64,000 nt of DNA from Cercophora sp. LCS_1 (GCA_036250225.1 JAPZLL010000012.1:434001-498000), one strand, 5' to 3'; positions 1-11,401 are shown, counted from the stretch's first letter. Notes: generated by a model not told the origin, from the sequence alone. A program made the numbers and translations.

Positions 1-6
1 TGGTAG

Positions 7-147
7 CCCTGCTGCGTTTGCAAGGAGGAGAAGGCTAAGCGCGACGACTGCATGCTCTTCTCCAAGTCGGATGATCCCCAAAAAGACTGCCTGTCGACAA
101 TAGACCAGTACAAGGCCTGTATGCTCGGGTTCGGCTTCAAGATTTGA
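7..147 (+). CDS. cox17: Cytochrome c oxidase copper chaperone Cox17, last exon (5' partial)
   Basis: Cox17 carries Cu(I) to Sco1 and Cox11 in the mitochondrial intermembrane space for assembly of cytochrome oxidase. The visible 46 residues start PCCVC and end GFGFKI. They contain the Cys-Cys copper site and a perfect twin CX9C arrangement (C-KEEKAKRDD-C and C-LSTIDQYKA-C), the Mia40 import and oxidative folding signature. A TAG acceptor at 4-6 comes directly before the exon, and the stop is TGA at 145-147. The family is usually about 65-80 residues, so only the N-terminus lies outside the window. Family assignment is firm; the acceptor is inferred from the family pattern KPCC. Confidence 0.93.
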   Translation, partial: PCCVCKEEKAKRDDCMLFSKSDDPQKDCLSTIDQYKACMLGFGFKI

Positions 148-505
148 AGGGCAGAACTCGGTTCATATGTGGGCTATAGGCATGGGGGGCTTTGTATCAC
201 TGTATTATTCGGGATAGAATTGGCGGCGTTGAGACACTACACCTTGGGCCGGGTAGACTTTGCTTAGGAATTCGACAACACTCATCTCTACATGGCCCTC
301 CTGTTTCATCTATTACACACCGAAGCTCCGGCTCAAAACAGAAGGACAGTACCTATACGCTAGCCATATGGGTATTACCACAACAAAATTCCGGCCCACC
401 GATGCTTATGTGTTGCCCGTCGTTTGCCCCGTCTAACATAACTACTGTGCGTTTGATGTCTGGCTCCATCAGACTGCTGGTCAAAGAACGAGGGAGCTCG
501 AGGAC
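148..505. other. Convergent 3' region between cox17 and the next minus-strand gene
   Basis: This 358-base stretch lies between two convergent genes and should hold both 3' untranslated regions. No coding pattern, repeat or RNA gene was seen in it. Confidence 0.5.
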
Positions 506-1082
506 CTAGCTACGCACCTTGGCTTGGGCGGAGGCTCTCGCAGCGAGTGCAGCCACGTCCCTGCGGCGGCCGCTGTAAAGAATACCGAGCTGAGTGCCAT
601 GGTCTACCATAATCGCCTGCATATCTACAAGCTTCTTGGCGATGGATGTGAGCTTCTCGTCTCGAGTTTCCACTGCTTTCTGGAGGTGTTTAAGCCGGCG
701 CATATGCATCGCTGTGCTGGCGGGATGGTCTCAGCTAGAGCAAGATGGATGGATGGCGGGGCATACTTACTGAAGGTCTTTATACTTCGTGATTGACTTC
801 TGGACACGGTTCTGGATTGTGGAAATGGACCTTTGAAAAGCAACCGAGAGTGCTTCACGCTTCTTGTCGCGGTCATCCTTGGCCTAGAAGGGATCATAGT
901 GTTCGATGGGGTCCCCTCCGGTGATTTACGGGTACGATATGACACACCTTCTTAAGCCGAGCTCTTGCAGCAGCAGCTTCTTTCAGCCGCGCCTCGAACC
1001 TTTCATTCTCGGAATCTGAGTCGTCGTGAGCAGCATGCCCTGGGGCCTGTCTGGTTCGAGCTGTGCTGGTTCGGGGAGGCAT
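506..1082 (-). CDS. Small coiled-coil protein, uncharacterised (three exons)
   Basis: The predicted exons are 1082..948, 883..771 and 716..506 on the minus strand, joining in frame to 152 residues. Donors GTGTGT and GTAAGT and acceptors CTAG and CCAG are all conventional. The product is rich in Lys, Arg, Glu and Ala. It starts MPPRTSTART, has an acidic DDSDSEN patch near residue 22, then a long helical, coiled-coil-like stretch (about 30-130) ending in AALAARASAQAKVRS. No domain is recognised, so no function is assigned; a structural or nuclear role would be a guess. It is divergent from pxr1 across a 427-bp shared promoter. The consistent phases and acid/base heptad-like composition make the gene itself fairly likely. 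Confidence 0.7.
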
Positions 1083-1509
1083 TGGATTGAAATAAGTTTG
1101 ATTGACTATGGAAGAGGATAATTGATCAAGCAGAATGATTCTACAGTTTAGCATTCCACGGCAGGAAAGTGGTTTCTTCAACTTGAGTCTCAAGGTGGGA
1201 TGGAGATCGAGCACATCCCCGGCAGGCAGATCACCCCAGACGGGAGGAAGCGGCAGGCAAGCGCCCCTTCCGCGCCAAGGATCATCCAACGTCTTGGCAT
1301 CTAACAGCCTGGTCTGTGCTTCTGCCAGCTTGAAAAGCGGTCAAGTGTCAAAAACTCTTGGCGTCTTTTTTTGCCCCGCCAGATGGAAAAAAAAGTTCGG
1401 CGCACCGATAACCTCCACTGATAACCAGCAGCCCAAGATTTCGTGGCCTGCCGTCTGTCCCCAGCAAAAGTCGAGACCCAGGCTCCATTGAGCCTTCCAA
1501 ACAGTAATC
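1083..1509. promoter_or_regulatory. Divergent promoter region between the coiled-coil gene and pxr1
   Basis: These 427 bases separate the start codons of two divergently oriented genes and must hold both promoters. No clear TATA box or named operator was identified; short A runs (about 1376 and 1386) are the only visible low-complexity parts. Confidence 0.5.
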
Positions 1510-2660
1510 ATGGGTCTCGCCGCCGCAAAGAAGTAAGTCGTTCATGTTTATGATCCAATCTACAAGACTGACGAGTGCACCAGCAAGCGGAAGCTGGGGA
1601 ACGACCCGAACAATACCAAATGGTCGCGAAATACCGACACTTTCGGCCAACGTATGCTCCGGGCTCAGGGGTGGGAGCCAGGCCAGTACCTCGGGGCCAA
1701 GGACGCCGCACATGCTGAATGGCACACCGAAGCGAGTTCATCGCACATTCGCGTCGTGCTCAAGGACGACAACCTCGGGCTAGGAGCCAAGCGCAACAAT
1801 GGCGACGAGTGCACCGGTCTCGACGCGTTTCAGCATCTGCTAGGCCGTCTCAACGGAAAGAGTGAGGAGGTGCTGGAGACGGAGAAGAAGGCGCGTGAGG
1901 ACCTGAAATTGAACCTATATGTGGAACGGAAGCTTGGAACGATTCGATTTGTGAGCGGCGGCTGGCTCGTCGGAGATCAGTTGCAGGAGAAGCCAGTAGA
2001 GAAGACGGAGCCGTCGTCCAATTCCGAGACAGAGGCAACGGCGAGCCCCGCGGAGGAGGTAGAAGAGTCCAAGTCCGCGAGCAAACGCTCGAAGAAGAGG
2101 AAAGCGGAGGAGAGCCAAGAAGACGACAGCAAGAAAAGGAGTAAGAAAGACAAGAAGAAGCACAAAGCAGAGGCGGAAGCGGATACAGATAGCGTGCTTT
2201 CGACATCCAAGGATGAGAAAAAGAAATCCAAGAAACGGAAAGCCGAGATTGCCAAGGAGGACACCGAGTCCGCATCTCCCGAAACCGCGCCTGAGGACAA
2301 CGAATCGCCTGTCCCCGAATCAAAAGAGACTAAGGAGGAACGGAAAGAAAGGAGGGCAAGAGAGAAGTTGGAAAAGAAGGAAAGGAAAGCAAAGCGGAAG
2401 AGCGAGAAAGGGAAGGAGGGCTCGACATCGACCGACGAGAGGGAAACTGAGCCTCCAGCATCAGTTTCATCTACACCAAGTGGAAGTGGCTACTCAACTC
2501 CTGTCATGGGCTCTGCTCGCTACCTAGCACGACAACGGTTTATTGCGCAAAAGAAGATGGCTTTCACTGACAGCGCGGCGTTGAACCAAGTAAGTTTCTC
2601 CTCATTACCTGCTCATTGATGGTGTGCTGACCCCGACAGATTTTCATGATCAAGTCCTGA
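1510..2660 (+). CDS. pxr1: PXR1 / PinX1-type G-patch nucleolar protein
   Basis: PXR1 is a nucleolar G-patch protein that activates the DEAH helicase Prp43 in pre-rRNA and snoRNA processing, and is linked to telomerase inhibition. Exons 1510..1532, 1584..2589 and 2640..2660 encode 349 residues. The protein begins MGLAAAKK, followed by the conserved NTKWSRNTDTFGQRML and the G-patch (GWEPGQYLGAKD; about residues 20-70). After the N-terminal half it becomes an extended Lys/Glu/Ser region (KKE/D repeat-like, about 130-310). The tiny last exon supplies the conserved family ending IFMIKS, which supports the second intron (GTAAGT...GACAG). The 51-nt first intron interrupts codon 8, also as expected for the family. 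Length is normal. Confidence 0.95.
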
Positions 2661-3269
2661 TCTTTGCAAAGCGCATACAACCCGGTGGCGAGTGTTAATG
2701 ACTACCTTATACATGGCGATACCCAGCGGGTTCAATATAGATTCAGCCCCAAAATCCAATGTGCTCCGTGCACCAAACTACAATACAATGAAGCCTTTGA
2801 GCCTTTGGGCCTCTTCCATGTTGCGCCTTTCCCTTGACTAACCAAAACCTCCAGACTTTGTGAAATTAACTCTCTGCATCGGCCCAAAAGCAGGCCTGTT
2901 TGGTGAAGGCCGCGCAAGTCGTTGACGAAATAAACGAGCCCCCAAGGCGTCGAGACGTCAAGATTCTCTCTCGACGACGCGTCGAAATACAGAGGTCTCC
3001 TGGCATAACATAGAGGCCCCAAATACTATTTCAAAGGCGTCGGGCCTTTTGAGCCAGGGGTTTTTGTAGCAGACAACTGGGTTCAGCCACTTCAAGCTTC
3101 AACAGCCCCATCGTTTTTCTCTGTCACCCACTTCCAGTACCTCGGTTTCAAAGGAGCCGGATAAGAAACCTAGAGTTTACTCGGCCAAGTGAAACAGGTA
3201 TTTAAGATAGCCCATGTTGGATCATTGGCCCCCATCTTACATCACCAGATGCAAATAACTACCGACAAA
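2661..3269. other. Intergenic region, pxr1 3' end to the next gene
   Basis: About 600 bases hold the pxr1 3' end and the promoter of the following gene. Open frames here have no protein-like features. No repeats or RNA genes were seen. Confidence 0.45.
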
Positions 3270-3872
3270 ATGACAAATCAATCTCAACCCACTGCCACTG
3301 CCACTGCCACTGCCATTGGCACGATCAATGTCAGCCCTGCCCGCACACCCAACTACATATGAGAACGCTGCTAATAGCCGCAGACAATTTTGAGCCCAGG
3401 AGCCTGCCTACTCGTCTCCTGTCTCGTTCACATCTATACTTTGTCTACGGTGAACGGACAGGGAGGGATCCTTTCCGGAGTTGCTGCTTGGGTCTCGGCC
3501 ATTTGGTTCTGGAATTGCATCAACAATTTCGTCGCAGTCCCAGACAACCTTGAGTCATTTGGGTATCTCGGCGCCACCGTGGCTGTTTTTCTGATCGGGG
3601 CATTTACAATTGACGAACATCCTGGAAATATCCTGGGTTATATCTGCCGACCGCTAGCTTGCGTCGACGCCGCGTACGTTGGTGGGATTTTGTTAGGAGT
3701 GATTGTGAAGGCGGTGCAAGAGGAGGACAGGGATAGACACTGGCTGGTCTTGCAATCGAGAGCTATTTTTTCGCACCCCCCATTTCGCACCCCCCATTTC
3801 GCTCCATCACACATCTGTCGCAGTGGTCAACGAGGCCTAAATACATTTCTGAAAGTCTTAAACTCCTTTTGA
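3270..3872 (+). CDS. Small multi-membrane protein, uncharacterised (two exons)
   Basis: Exons 3270..3329 and 3384..3872 give 182 residues. The intron is 54 nt with donor GTCAGC (weak), branch-like GCTAAT and acceptor CCGCAG, and it removes an in-frame TGA at 3360. The N-terminus encodes a short Thr-Ala run from a hexanucleotide repeat (ACTGCC, 3288-3313). About four hydrophobic segments follow: around residues 22-42, 48-66, 77-95 and 117-132. The C-terminal 30 residues come partly from a 14-bp tandem repeat (3771-3798) and look less protein-like, so the true end may differ. No family is recognised. The ATG lies in a good context (ACAAAATGA). The hydrophobic pattern supports a real membrane protein; the exact model is uncertain. 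Confidence 0.5.
3288..3313 (+). repeat. ACTGCC hexanucleotide repeat inside a coding exon
   Basis: About four tandem copies of ACTGCC code for alternating Thr-Ala near the N-terminus of the membrane protein. Length changes stay in frame because the unit is six bases. Confidence 0.8.
3771..3798 (+). repeat. 14-bp tandem duplication
   Basis: The unit TCGCACCCCCCATT occurs twice head to tail, followed by a third partial copy TCGCTCCAT. It lies at the 3' end of the predicted membrane-protein gene. Because 14 is not a multiple of three, copy-number change would alter the C-terminus. Confidence 0.85.
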
Positions 3873-4948
3873 AAACACCCAAGGTTGTAATGAACATGAA
3901 TATATCAATACTATTGAAGCGGTGCCTTCCGATTGGTATATTTATCAAGATAATGCATACACATACAGGTAGGTATGTGTGGGTTCAGGTCACCTCATGT
4001 ATAGGACGGGGTGCGAGGGAAAGCAAAATGATGAGTGTAAAAAATGGCCCCCATTGATATCTGGGCCTCTCTGTTTGGCAGTCCTGGTTGATTGTGGTCA
4101 AACGCATGTTGTTCATGGACAGTGATAGTGATGATGGACGCTGTTGAGGCTGAGGGCACGTTGACAACAATCCCCCCCCCCCCCCCCCAAAAAAAAAATC
4201 GCTAGGTCTCCCTCCTTTGGTACTCGGGAACATAGCTCAAAGCCTCTGGCGTCTTACACGCGGCCTCTAGACTTGTTAAAGGTCCTTAGTCTGGTCACAA
4301 TGAATCAGAAGCAACAAACTCCCTGGGCAGCCATGGTGATTTATATTTGCTTCAGGCACATTTTCACGTGGGCTGTTGAACGCAACATGTGCGCCATAGT
4401 TTACAGCAAGAGTTCATTGTTGACGCCAGTTTGTTTGCGGTGTTGTGATGTGCTAGAATAAATAAATAAAAAATACAGATCCGTGTGGACAGGCGCATGG
4501 TCCACCAAGGTCTTTGAGCAAACTTGTGCAGCACACGAGTGGGCTCCATGGGCAGACAATAACACCAATACTGCCTTGTTGACACTTGCTGCACCGTGAA
4601 TTAGAAGCAGCCCACTTGTTCTCCCAAAAAAAACAGGCACAGTGAAAAGACGATTTCGCCACGAACCACCGCCGGTTGTTCTGTTCCTTCCCAACCCACT
4701 ACCGGAGTGCGCAGCAACCCAAACTCTCCACCACGCGCCGGATCTCAGCCAGGACAGCGAACCCCACGATTTTTTCCGGCGTTTTTAATTGTTCTTGCGA
4801 AATAGCATTAAATTGCATCTGCGCCGATATTGAGTTATTACTCACTCATTGGTTTTACAAGCCGCAACTCCACGTGCGCCGAGACATCGTTGCCGGGCGT
4901 GGCTGCGAAACCTTAACCCAAGAGCCACACCCGTTGGCGGCTCGAACC
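3873..4948. other. Intergenic region with C/A homopolymer
   Basis: About 1.1 kb holds the upstream region of the BTB-like gene. A run of 17 C followed by 10 A (4172-4198) is the only striking structure; such runs are also common sites of sequencing error. No coding pattern was found. The open frame continues upstream of the chosen BTB-like start, but that part has no protein-like pattern. Confidence 0.5.
4172..4198 (+). repeat. C17-A10 homopolymer block
   Basis: Seventeen C bases are followed directly by ten A bases in non-coding DNA between two genes. Confidence 0.9.
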
Positions 4949-7093
4949 ATGCCGTCTCCACGCGGCTCCGGCGCCCCTCGCGGCTGGTCGTATGCGGATG
5001 CGGCTCGAGGCCACAAGGCACCTGCAGAAAAACCACAGAAGGGCGAGAAATCTCTGTCAAGTCCTTCGCAGACTTCGCAACCTGGTACTGGAGCGCCTTC
5101 TACTCCCACCAACACCAGCCTTACTGGATCGACAACTCCCAAGAGAACGCAGATCCCCGCCTCAGAGAGCAGCACCGGCAGCTTGAACCAGGTAACCCCA
5201 ACCCCAAAGCCAAAGTTCTCGTACGCTGCTGCCGTCAGAGGCAAGCAGTCCGGACTGTCGCCAATGGCCAAGAAATCCAACAAGCCAGCCAAAGAGACGG
5301 CACGCAAGCCAGCGGACCTGTCTCCTAGCCCCCATGCCGCCAATGTATCTCCTGCCCTCGGCTCCGGTTCAGGAAAGCAGGTCGAGTCTGCGAGAAACTT
5401 GCAGCCTATCCACAATGATGGGGACAGAGTTGGTACAACCGGCCCTTCGACCGTTGACCTGGATCGCGCCTTGATGCCTCCGCCTCCCCTCCCGGTGAGA
5501 AACGTCGCGGGCGACAGAAGAAAGTCAGTATCAGAACCCAGCCCTAAGGATGGATCCAGCAAGCCCCAGATCCCAACGGGTCCCAGGAACGCAACCCCAA
5601 AGCACCAGCAAGTCTCGACATCTCCAATTGGCGGCGAAGGCACCTCCGACTCGACATTGCAATCCGGTGCTGTTGGCACCTCTAGTAGCGCGCAGAGCGG
5701 TCCTTCTTCCGAGGGAGATGGACAGCAGCAGTTTGGCGATGCCGTTGAGAATCGCATCAACTCCGTCATTGACGCAGAGAGACAGCGCGTCGAAGACCTT
5801 GAGATCTGGAAGAACCACTTGGCTTTGTTGATGCATCGTCACGACACTGGCGTGCTCAAGTAAGTGCCTTGCTATGACATCCCCGCCACGAATTCGTAAC
5901 TAACCAGCCCTCAGTCTCTGGGAGAAGCCCATCAATTGGGATGTCCAAGTCGAATGCAATGGGCAAAAGTGGCAGCTCCACTGGTGCATGCTCACCCGCG
6001 AACATTCGCGCTTCAAGACAATGTATCTGCCTCCCTCGCATCCCGTAAGACAACCCCTAGCCTTACCTCATGGCCTTTAAGCTTACAAGTCTAGCAGCTC
6101 TGGACCTTCTTCACAGTGAACCTGGATAAGCATCAACCCCAGCTTGTCAGCGTCGTCCTGCACTACATGTACCACAAGACGTTCCCGGACGCTCACCTCA
6201 CCGCAGAAGAGTCCATGAAGGGTGAAGTCATCCGTCGCAACGCATACATGTACATCTGTGCCGCCTCGGTCGACTACACTCGCCTCATGGACGTCGCCTC
6301 GAGCAACCTCAACGAAGCTGCCACTGTCTTGAGCAAATTTGCGGAAGCCGAAATGAAGGACCCGAAGCCTCGCCCCGACCTGAACTTTTTTTTAATGCCT
6401 CTCAGAGTAGCCCTCCTTATGGTGTTCGAACAGGGCGCTCGCCATGGCATGATGTCGCTTCGCGTCGGTATCGCGCGCGTCATGAACGCGATCCTCCCCT
6501 GGTTGTGGACGCAACAATACTTCCTGGACCTTAGCAAGGACGAGAATTGGAAGGGCCTCATGGCCAATGTTCACGAGGACATTGCCATGGCGGCGCAGTA
6601 CGGCTTCCTGACGCCGTACACGTTAAATGAGAGAACGCACCCGGCCTGGAAGGGGGCGCGGGAGGCCCTGGACGACCCCTTGGTCGGCCGGGTCGACTCG
6701 GCTGGTCCGGCGGTGACGGGACCGTGGGCGGCATTTGCCGCGGAGCAAGCTGCCGGCGAAGCTGACGGCGCTCAGGCGCCCGAAGGTGCGCCCGGCGAAG
6801 AGAAGGCCAAACCGGCCACAAAGGAGGAAGCCGGCGTTGAAGCGGGCAGCGGTGAGAGGAGCGCGCCCCCGGTCGAGGCGCCAGCCGACGAGGCGGCCGT
6901 TAGTGACGGGGAAACCTTTGTCGGTGAGGAGGAGGAGCTGGGAGGCGAGGACGCTGGGGCTGGGAGTGGTGACCCGGCCACCAAGGTGATTGTGGGGGGG
7001 GAGGCGGCCGACGAGAGCGACGGCAAGAGCGACGTCAGCTTCCGGACGGCGAAGGAGAGTGTTTCGGCTGCCAGTGAGGGGGTGGAGGCCTAA
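4949..7093 (+). CDS. BTB/POZ-like domain protein with disordered flanks
   Basis: Exons 4949..5859, 5915..6044 and 6098..7093 give about 678 residues; an alternative acceptor at 6094 would add one Gln. The first 280 residues are Ser/Pro/Thr-rich and disordered, carrying two related motifs (WSYADAARG and FSYAAAVRG). A short charged helix (about 280-300) precedes a BTB-like fold: INWDVQVECNG, then REHSRFKTMYLPPSHP, then LVSVVLHYMYHKTFPD. A helical C-lobe with MRVALLMVFEQGARHGM-type text follows (about 400-520). The last 150 residues are acidic, Ala/Glu/Gly-rich and repetitive. BTB proteins typically mediate dimerisation or Cullin-3 binding; which applies here cannot be told. The start MPSPRGSG is chosen as the first ATG followed by protein-like composition. 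Confidence 0.8.
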
Positions 7094-10000
7094 AAGGCAC
7101 CACTACCCGAGCTGTTTTGTTTTTTTGTTAGTTTTTGTTTGGGAACGGGTTCGGACGTATGGTGGGAGCACGGCGTTGGTGGAAGATACCCCAGGGCATT
7201 GAACTTCGACCTTTTTTGTGCGGCATCTTGTCAGCGGCGATTGAGCAGAGATTTGGCCAGCCTCTTGGCCAACCAATCTCTCATCGCGTTGTAACTGTAT
7301 AGTTTTGTAGCATAGCATAAAATCCTTAAAAAAAAACCAAGCTGTGTGGATTCAAATGTGTGACGTGATGGCTTTGGAGATGTTGCTGATGGCTTCATGT
7401 GGTGGAGTATGGGTTTGTTGACCGAAATAGGGGCTCGACCCCTGTCACCCCCTGTGAAGCTACTTATTCGGCATATCTTCCGGGAGGATAAAGCCTACAA
7501 GAAATAAAGCACAAAGAAAAGAGGATAAGATGATTTATTTAGTCAAAGCCACCACTTCACCCTTGTTGTTTTTGCGACGCGGCCGTTCTTGTCAGGGCCG
7601 AGTCAGTTTCGTTGTTCCAACAAGGTTCGGGGGCGTCTCTGGACCCTGAAAAGTCTTGGCAAATAGCGAATGTCAAGCCCCGGAAATCGGGAAATTCCAG
7701 CCGAAACCAAAACCTAAAACGATGTGATTTTTGCGAACGACGCTGTGGGCACTGACTCGTGTCGAAGTGGGAAAGCCGAGATGCATTGCTGTTGAAAGCT
7801 GCGGGGTACAGCCAGCCACCCACAGCCATCGTGGACAGGCGTGAGGACCCAGGGACAGTGCAGACCGGGGACAACGTCGTCGTCTGTGTGCCAGATCTGC
7901 GGGGAAAGGTAGGGGTCGGTCAGCTTGCTCGGCCCACCGGGGTCTGGCATGGCCGCCAGTGCAATCCCGGGCAACGTGCCATTTTGGCAAACAAAGTCGA
8001 TGGCGACGACAAAGGGGCTAGTGGACTCGCGCAAGCCGTAATATCCGTCGCAGTGTGAGCCGGAGGGGGACGGTGAGACGAGACCGGTGAGATGATGGCA
8101 GGCTGGGGGGAAACGAATGTTGCTCTGGAGGGTGATTGGTCGTACGTGGCATCCCACCTAGTGGACGCACATGGCACCGCCCGCCGTGTTCTCAAACCAG
8201 CCCTACCCTGTTGTGCACTTTACCGCTATCTCGTCCATGTGTTTCGCCAAAGTTTCTTTACTTTTTCTCGGGCCTCCGTCGGGCGCGCAAGAGGAGCTTT
8301 GACACGGACGGCCGGAACAATCATGGGGTCGTCGCCACCCAACGCAACAGACACAAGCCGGGCGGACTATCGAGCGCCCCCTGGACATGTGTGACAGTCT
8401 TGTCAAGTGCTTTTGCCGTGGACCATCCAGCGGAGCTGCATGTAATTTGGATAGCTTGGGCAAGCTGCAGACGAAAGCGAAGGAGTGCAGACCACGAACA
8501 GCGTGGCCGGGCTGTGATACGCCAGAATCTGGCTCGCCAATCTCCTGCGGTCTGGTCGGATGCGTGTGGTGGGAGGTTTGGAGGGCTGGACTGGTGACTT
8601 GCAACCCAGATCCCGCGCAGAGCTCAGAGCGAGAAGTTGCTTATCTCTACGGCCTAGAATTGGCCCAGCTGGCAAAACTGCGGGCCCGACCCGTTCGCTG
8701 GGCTTCAGGAGCCGGGAACCTTGTCGACTCCCTCCGCACGGGCTTGGCAAGCTACTGCACGGCGAGCGGAGTTGCACCTGGGGATGGTGGGGTGCAAGAC
8801 CTGCCTCGCCTCTGCACCAAGCTTCTGCTCCCCGGCTCAGCGATTCTCGACGTGGCAGCAGCGTTCGGATTGGAGGATGCAAAAGGGTGTGTCGAGATCC
8901 ATGACCGGAAAGCTGCCGGGCCCCCGCGGGAAGTAGCATGGGCGACTAGAAAGACCGTCTGGGCGGTGGAGCAACTTGCCCCCATCCGTTGACGCTACTT
9001 TGGCATGGAGATACTCTTGCTTCTTTTTCTCAGCGACTCGCATGTGCACGCATGGCTGGCATATAATTTGGATCCAGTCGTTGCTGACGGACGGAACGAC
9101 GTGCATTTGTACCTAAGGGAAAAGCGCCAGTAAGCTGTCGAGTCGTCGGTGCACTGCATCACTGGTGAGTGAGAGTGATGTAAGTCTGGAGACACGAGCG
9201 ACAAGAGGGCCCGCTCAGGGTCCTTTGGCAGATCCCTTATTCATTTGGCAACAGCCGAGGAGGGGAATTAGGGGGGGAACGATGAGAATGGCGGCCGGGC
9301 TTATTTGCAGAGGGCTGATCTGGGACAGTGTGGGCAATCGTGGCGAAAAGACAGAGGTTATCTGTCCCAACGGAGGTCGTGCTTCCCCTGCGATCCGTCG
9401 ATGCAAGATGCTTGCCTAATCCGGCTAAGCCGGACTGACCATCGGCGGTGTGCTTGCTTCGAGCGCCGACATTGCAAGCTGTCTCATTCCCGCCTACGGC
9501 TTCTTGGAAAACCTGGGAATCCCCTTTACCTCAAGCAAAGATGGATTCCAAGCGTTTGTCTCTTGGTGTTCTGATGGAATCGTTACTGGAAATTACCCCG
9601 CAAATCGTTCTGACGAGGTGGTCTCGGTGGTGGATCCGTGACGTCGTGAGGCGGGAGCTTGGCAAACGCCTTAAATTGTTAGTACCTGCAACTGTCATTG
9701 GCCGGACACTAGTCTTGAACCCCCGCTATCAGCTACGGTAGCCAACCACAGCGTGCAGCCGGCGACCCCCAGGTCGCTCTGGACAGTGATCACCGCTTGC
9801 GCTGGGCTTGAAGCAGCTGTGATGGGCGAGGACCTGGATGGACTATCCCCCATCCGTTCCTTCCTTTCACTTCATAAATTCACTGCTTTCTCACCCTCCC
9901 TCGCACATGCTCCTTCCTCAAGCACTTGCGACAGCGCTCGACACATTGCATCGAACCATCCGAGTCAGCGAGTCGCTCCCAACACCAGAATCGTCCTACC

Positions 10001-10498
10001 CCACACGCTGTCTGGGCTCCCATCCACCATCCAGTTTGTGCGGACAGCCGTGAAGACAAAGGACCACCCAGCCAGAAGCCAAGCCTCGGACTCTAGCTTG
10101 ATCCTGGGCAACAATCGCGTCAGGCGTGTCCGTCACTTGGGTTTTCTCTTCCTTTGGAAAGCCGGCGCGCACAAAGAAAGGGCGATATCCCACCGGCAAA
10201 TTCAATCGTGTACCACAACCGTCATCTGTCGCCCCGCCCTCGGTCGACTTCCCGTTTCACCCCCGCTACGTCGATCGCGCCAGCGCTTCTCGTCTCGACC
10301 CATTCCACTCTAGAAAACATACGAGGCGCTGTCTCTGACAATCACCCTTCAAAGAGCACCCACCATTCCGAAGCCACTGCCGTCGAGCATCCTCGACAGG
10401 CGATCCCTGTTTGTCATCCAGTCCGTCCTCGGAGCTAGGCTCGTCTCATTATAAACCCGAACCTCCCTCTCATCCGACTCCTCCGCTTTTTGCCCATC
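7094..10498. other. 3.4-kb region without a supported gene
   Basis: This contains the 3' end of the BTB-like gene and a long upstream region of the RRxS protein. Open frames on both strands overlap one another (for example 7714-8157 minus and 8387-8992 plus) but show no domain, hydrophobic pattern or intron structure. From about 9840 to 10490 the plus strand becomes pyrimidine-rich (CT runs), as in fungal 5' leaders. A 71-codon open frame starting with ATG at 9838 would be an upstream ORF if the leader extends that far. Confidence 0.5.
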
Positions 10499-11401
10499 AT
10501 GTCTTGGGACAACAGCAACAACGGCAACAACAACAACGGCACATCATCCGGCCCCAACGATATGGCTCGTTCGCAACGACGTGGGTCCGTCACCTCGGCG
10601 GCCTTGACCAACCTCTTCCGGAACAACTCCATCTCGCAGACCCCCGTGGCGCCCTTTCCGGGCCCACTGACGACGGCAGCCATCAACGACCAGCGTCGGA
10701 GGCTCTCCATCACCACACTCGGTCTGTCGGGCACCTCGCCCACGGCGGCCGCCTCGGCTTCATTCATGCGGCGGGCTAGCCTGTCGACCAGTTCGGACTC
10801 GATCGACGAGAACGCTATCGAGGAGGATGATGCGCGCACCGCGCCCACGACGCCGTTCACCCGGCGCATGAGCTTCGGCGCCGCCCAAGCCATGCGTGGC
10901 ATGCGCAGCGGCACCAGTCCCGGTAACAATGGTAGGCCAACCCCGCCAATCCGTCGCAGCAGTACGGCTGCCACCACCCGCGGTGGTCCGCCCACGCCCC
11001 CACTAGCCTCCTCGGGCATGGGGAACTACACGTGGGGCAAGACATCAACCCAGGCAAGCACTGCAAACCAGTCTAGAGCAGGTTCTGACATGTGCCCCCC
11101 TTCTGCTCGGTCAGACCAAGGCTTCAACTGGTCAGATCAGCTTAGGTCTCGTGCCGAGAGCACCGTTGCCGCCGGCCCTCGCAGTGGCTCGTTTTCCTTT
11201 GCCTCGGGCTTCAACGGCTCGCCGCCCCGTAACGCAGCCCCTGGGGTTGGTCCCCCGTCAGGTGTGAACGCTCACCATGACCGCGCCAAGTCCGTGTCCG
11301 ACATGCCTGCCCCACCAGCTCAGGCCCCGAGAGCTCGGGTGCCCCAGAAACCCGATCACTTCCAGGAGCGCATCCTGAAGGGTGACTTTTACATGGACTA
11401 A
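10499..11401 (+). CDS. Ser-rich protein with five RRxS phosphorylation sites, uncharacterised
   Basis: This intronless frame encodes 300 residues starting MSWDNSNNGNNNNGTSS and ending KGDFYMD. It is disordered, rich in Ser, Pro, Asn and Gly. Five basophilic sites of RRxS type are regularly placed: RRGS (S30), RRRLS (S70), RRAS (S94), RRMS (S125) and RRSS (S155). RSRAES and RAKS motifs follow further on. This is the consensus for protein kinase A and, when phosphorylated, resembles 14-3-3 binding sites. The C-terminal segment FQERILKGDFYMD looks structured and possibly conserved. I do not recognise a named family, so a stress- or cAMP-regulated adaptor role is inference only. The ATG lies after a pyrimidine-rich leader and is the first Met of the good-composition frame. 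Confidence 0.8.
   Translation: MSWDNSNNGNNNNGTSSGPNDMARSQRRGSVTSAALTNLFRNNSISQTPVAPFPGPLTTAAINDQRRRLSITTLGLSGTSPTAAASASFMRRASLSTSSDSIDENAIEEDDARTAPTTPFTRRMSFGAAQAMRGMRSGTSPGNNGRPTPPIRRSSTAATTRGGPPTPPLASSGMGNYTWGKTSTQASTANQSRAGSDMCPPSARSDQGFNWSDQLRSRAESTVAAGPRSGSFSFASGFNGSPPRNAAPGVGPPSGVNAHHDRAKSVSDMPAPPAQAPRARVPQKPDHFQERILKGDFYMD

Noticed and set aside
4855..5769. 304-codon minus-strand frame opposite the BTB-like gene
   Set aside because: Mirror of the Ser/Pro-rich coding strand; the plus strand has the spliced conserved fold.
7557..8992. Several overlapping open frames of 100-200 codons on both strands
   Set aside because: Mutually overlapping, GC-driven, without introns, signal peptides, domains or a clear start; treated as chance frames.
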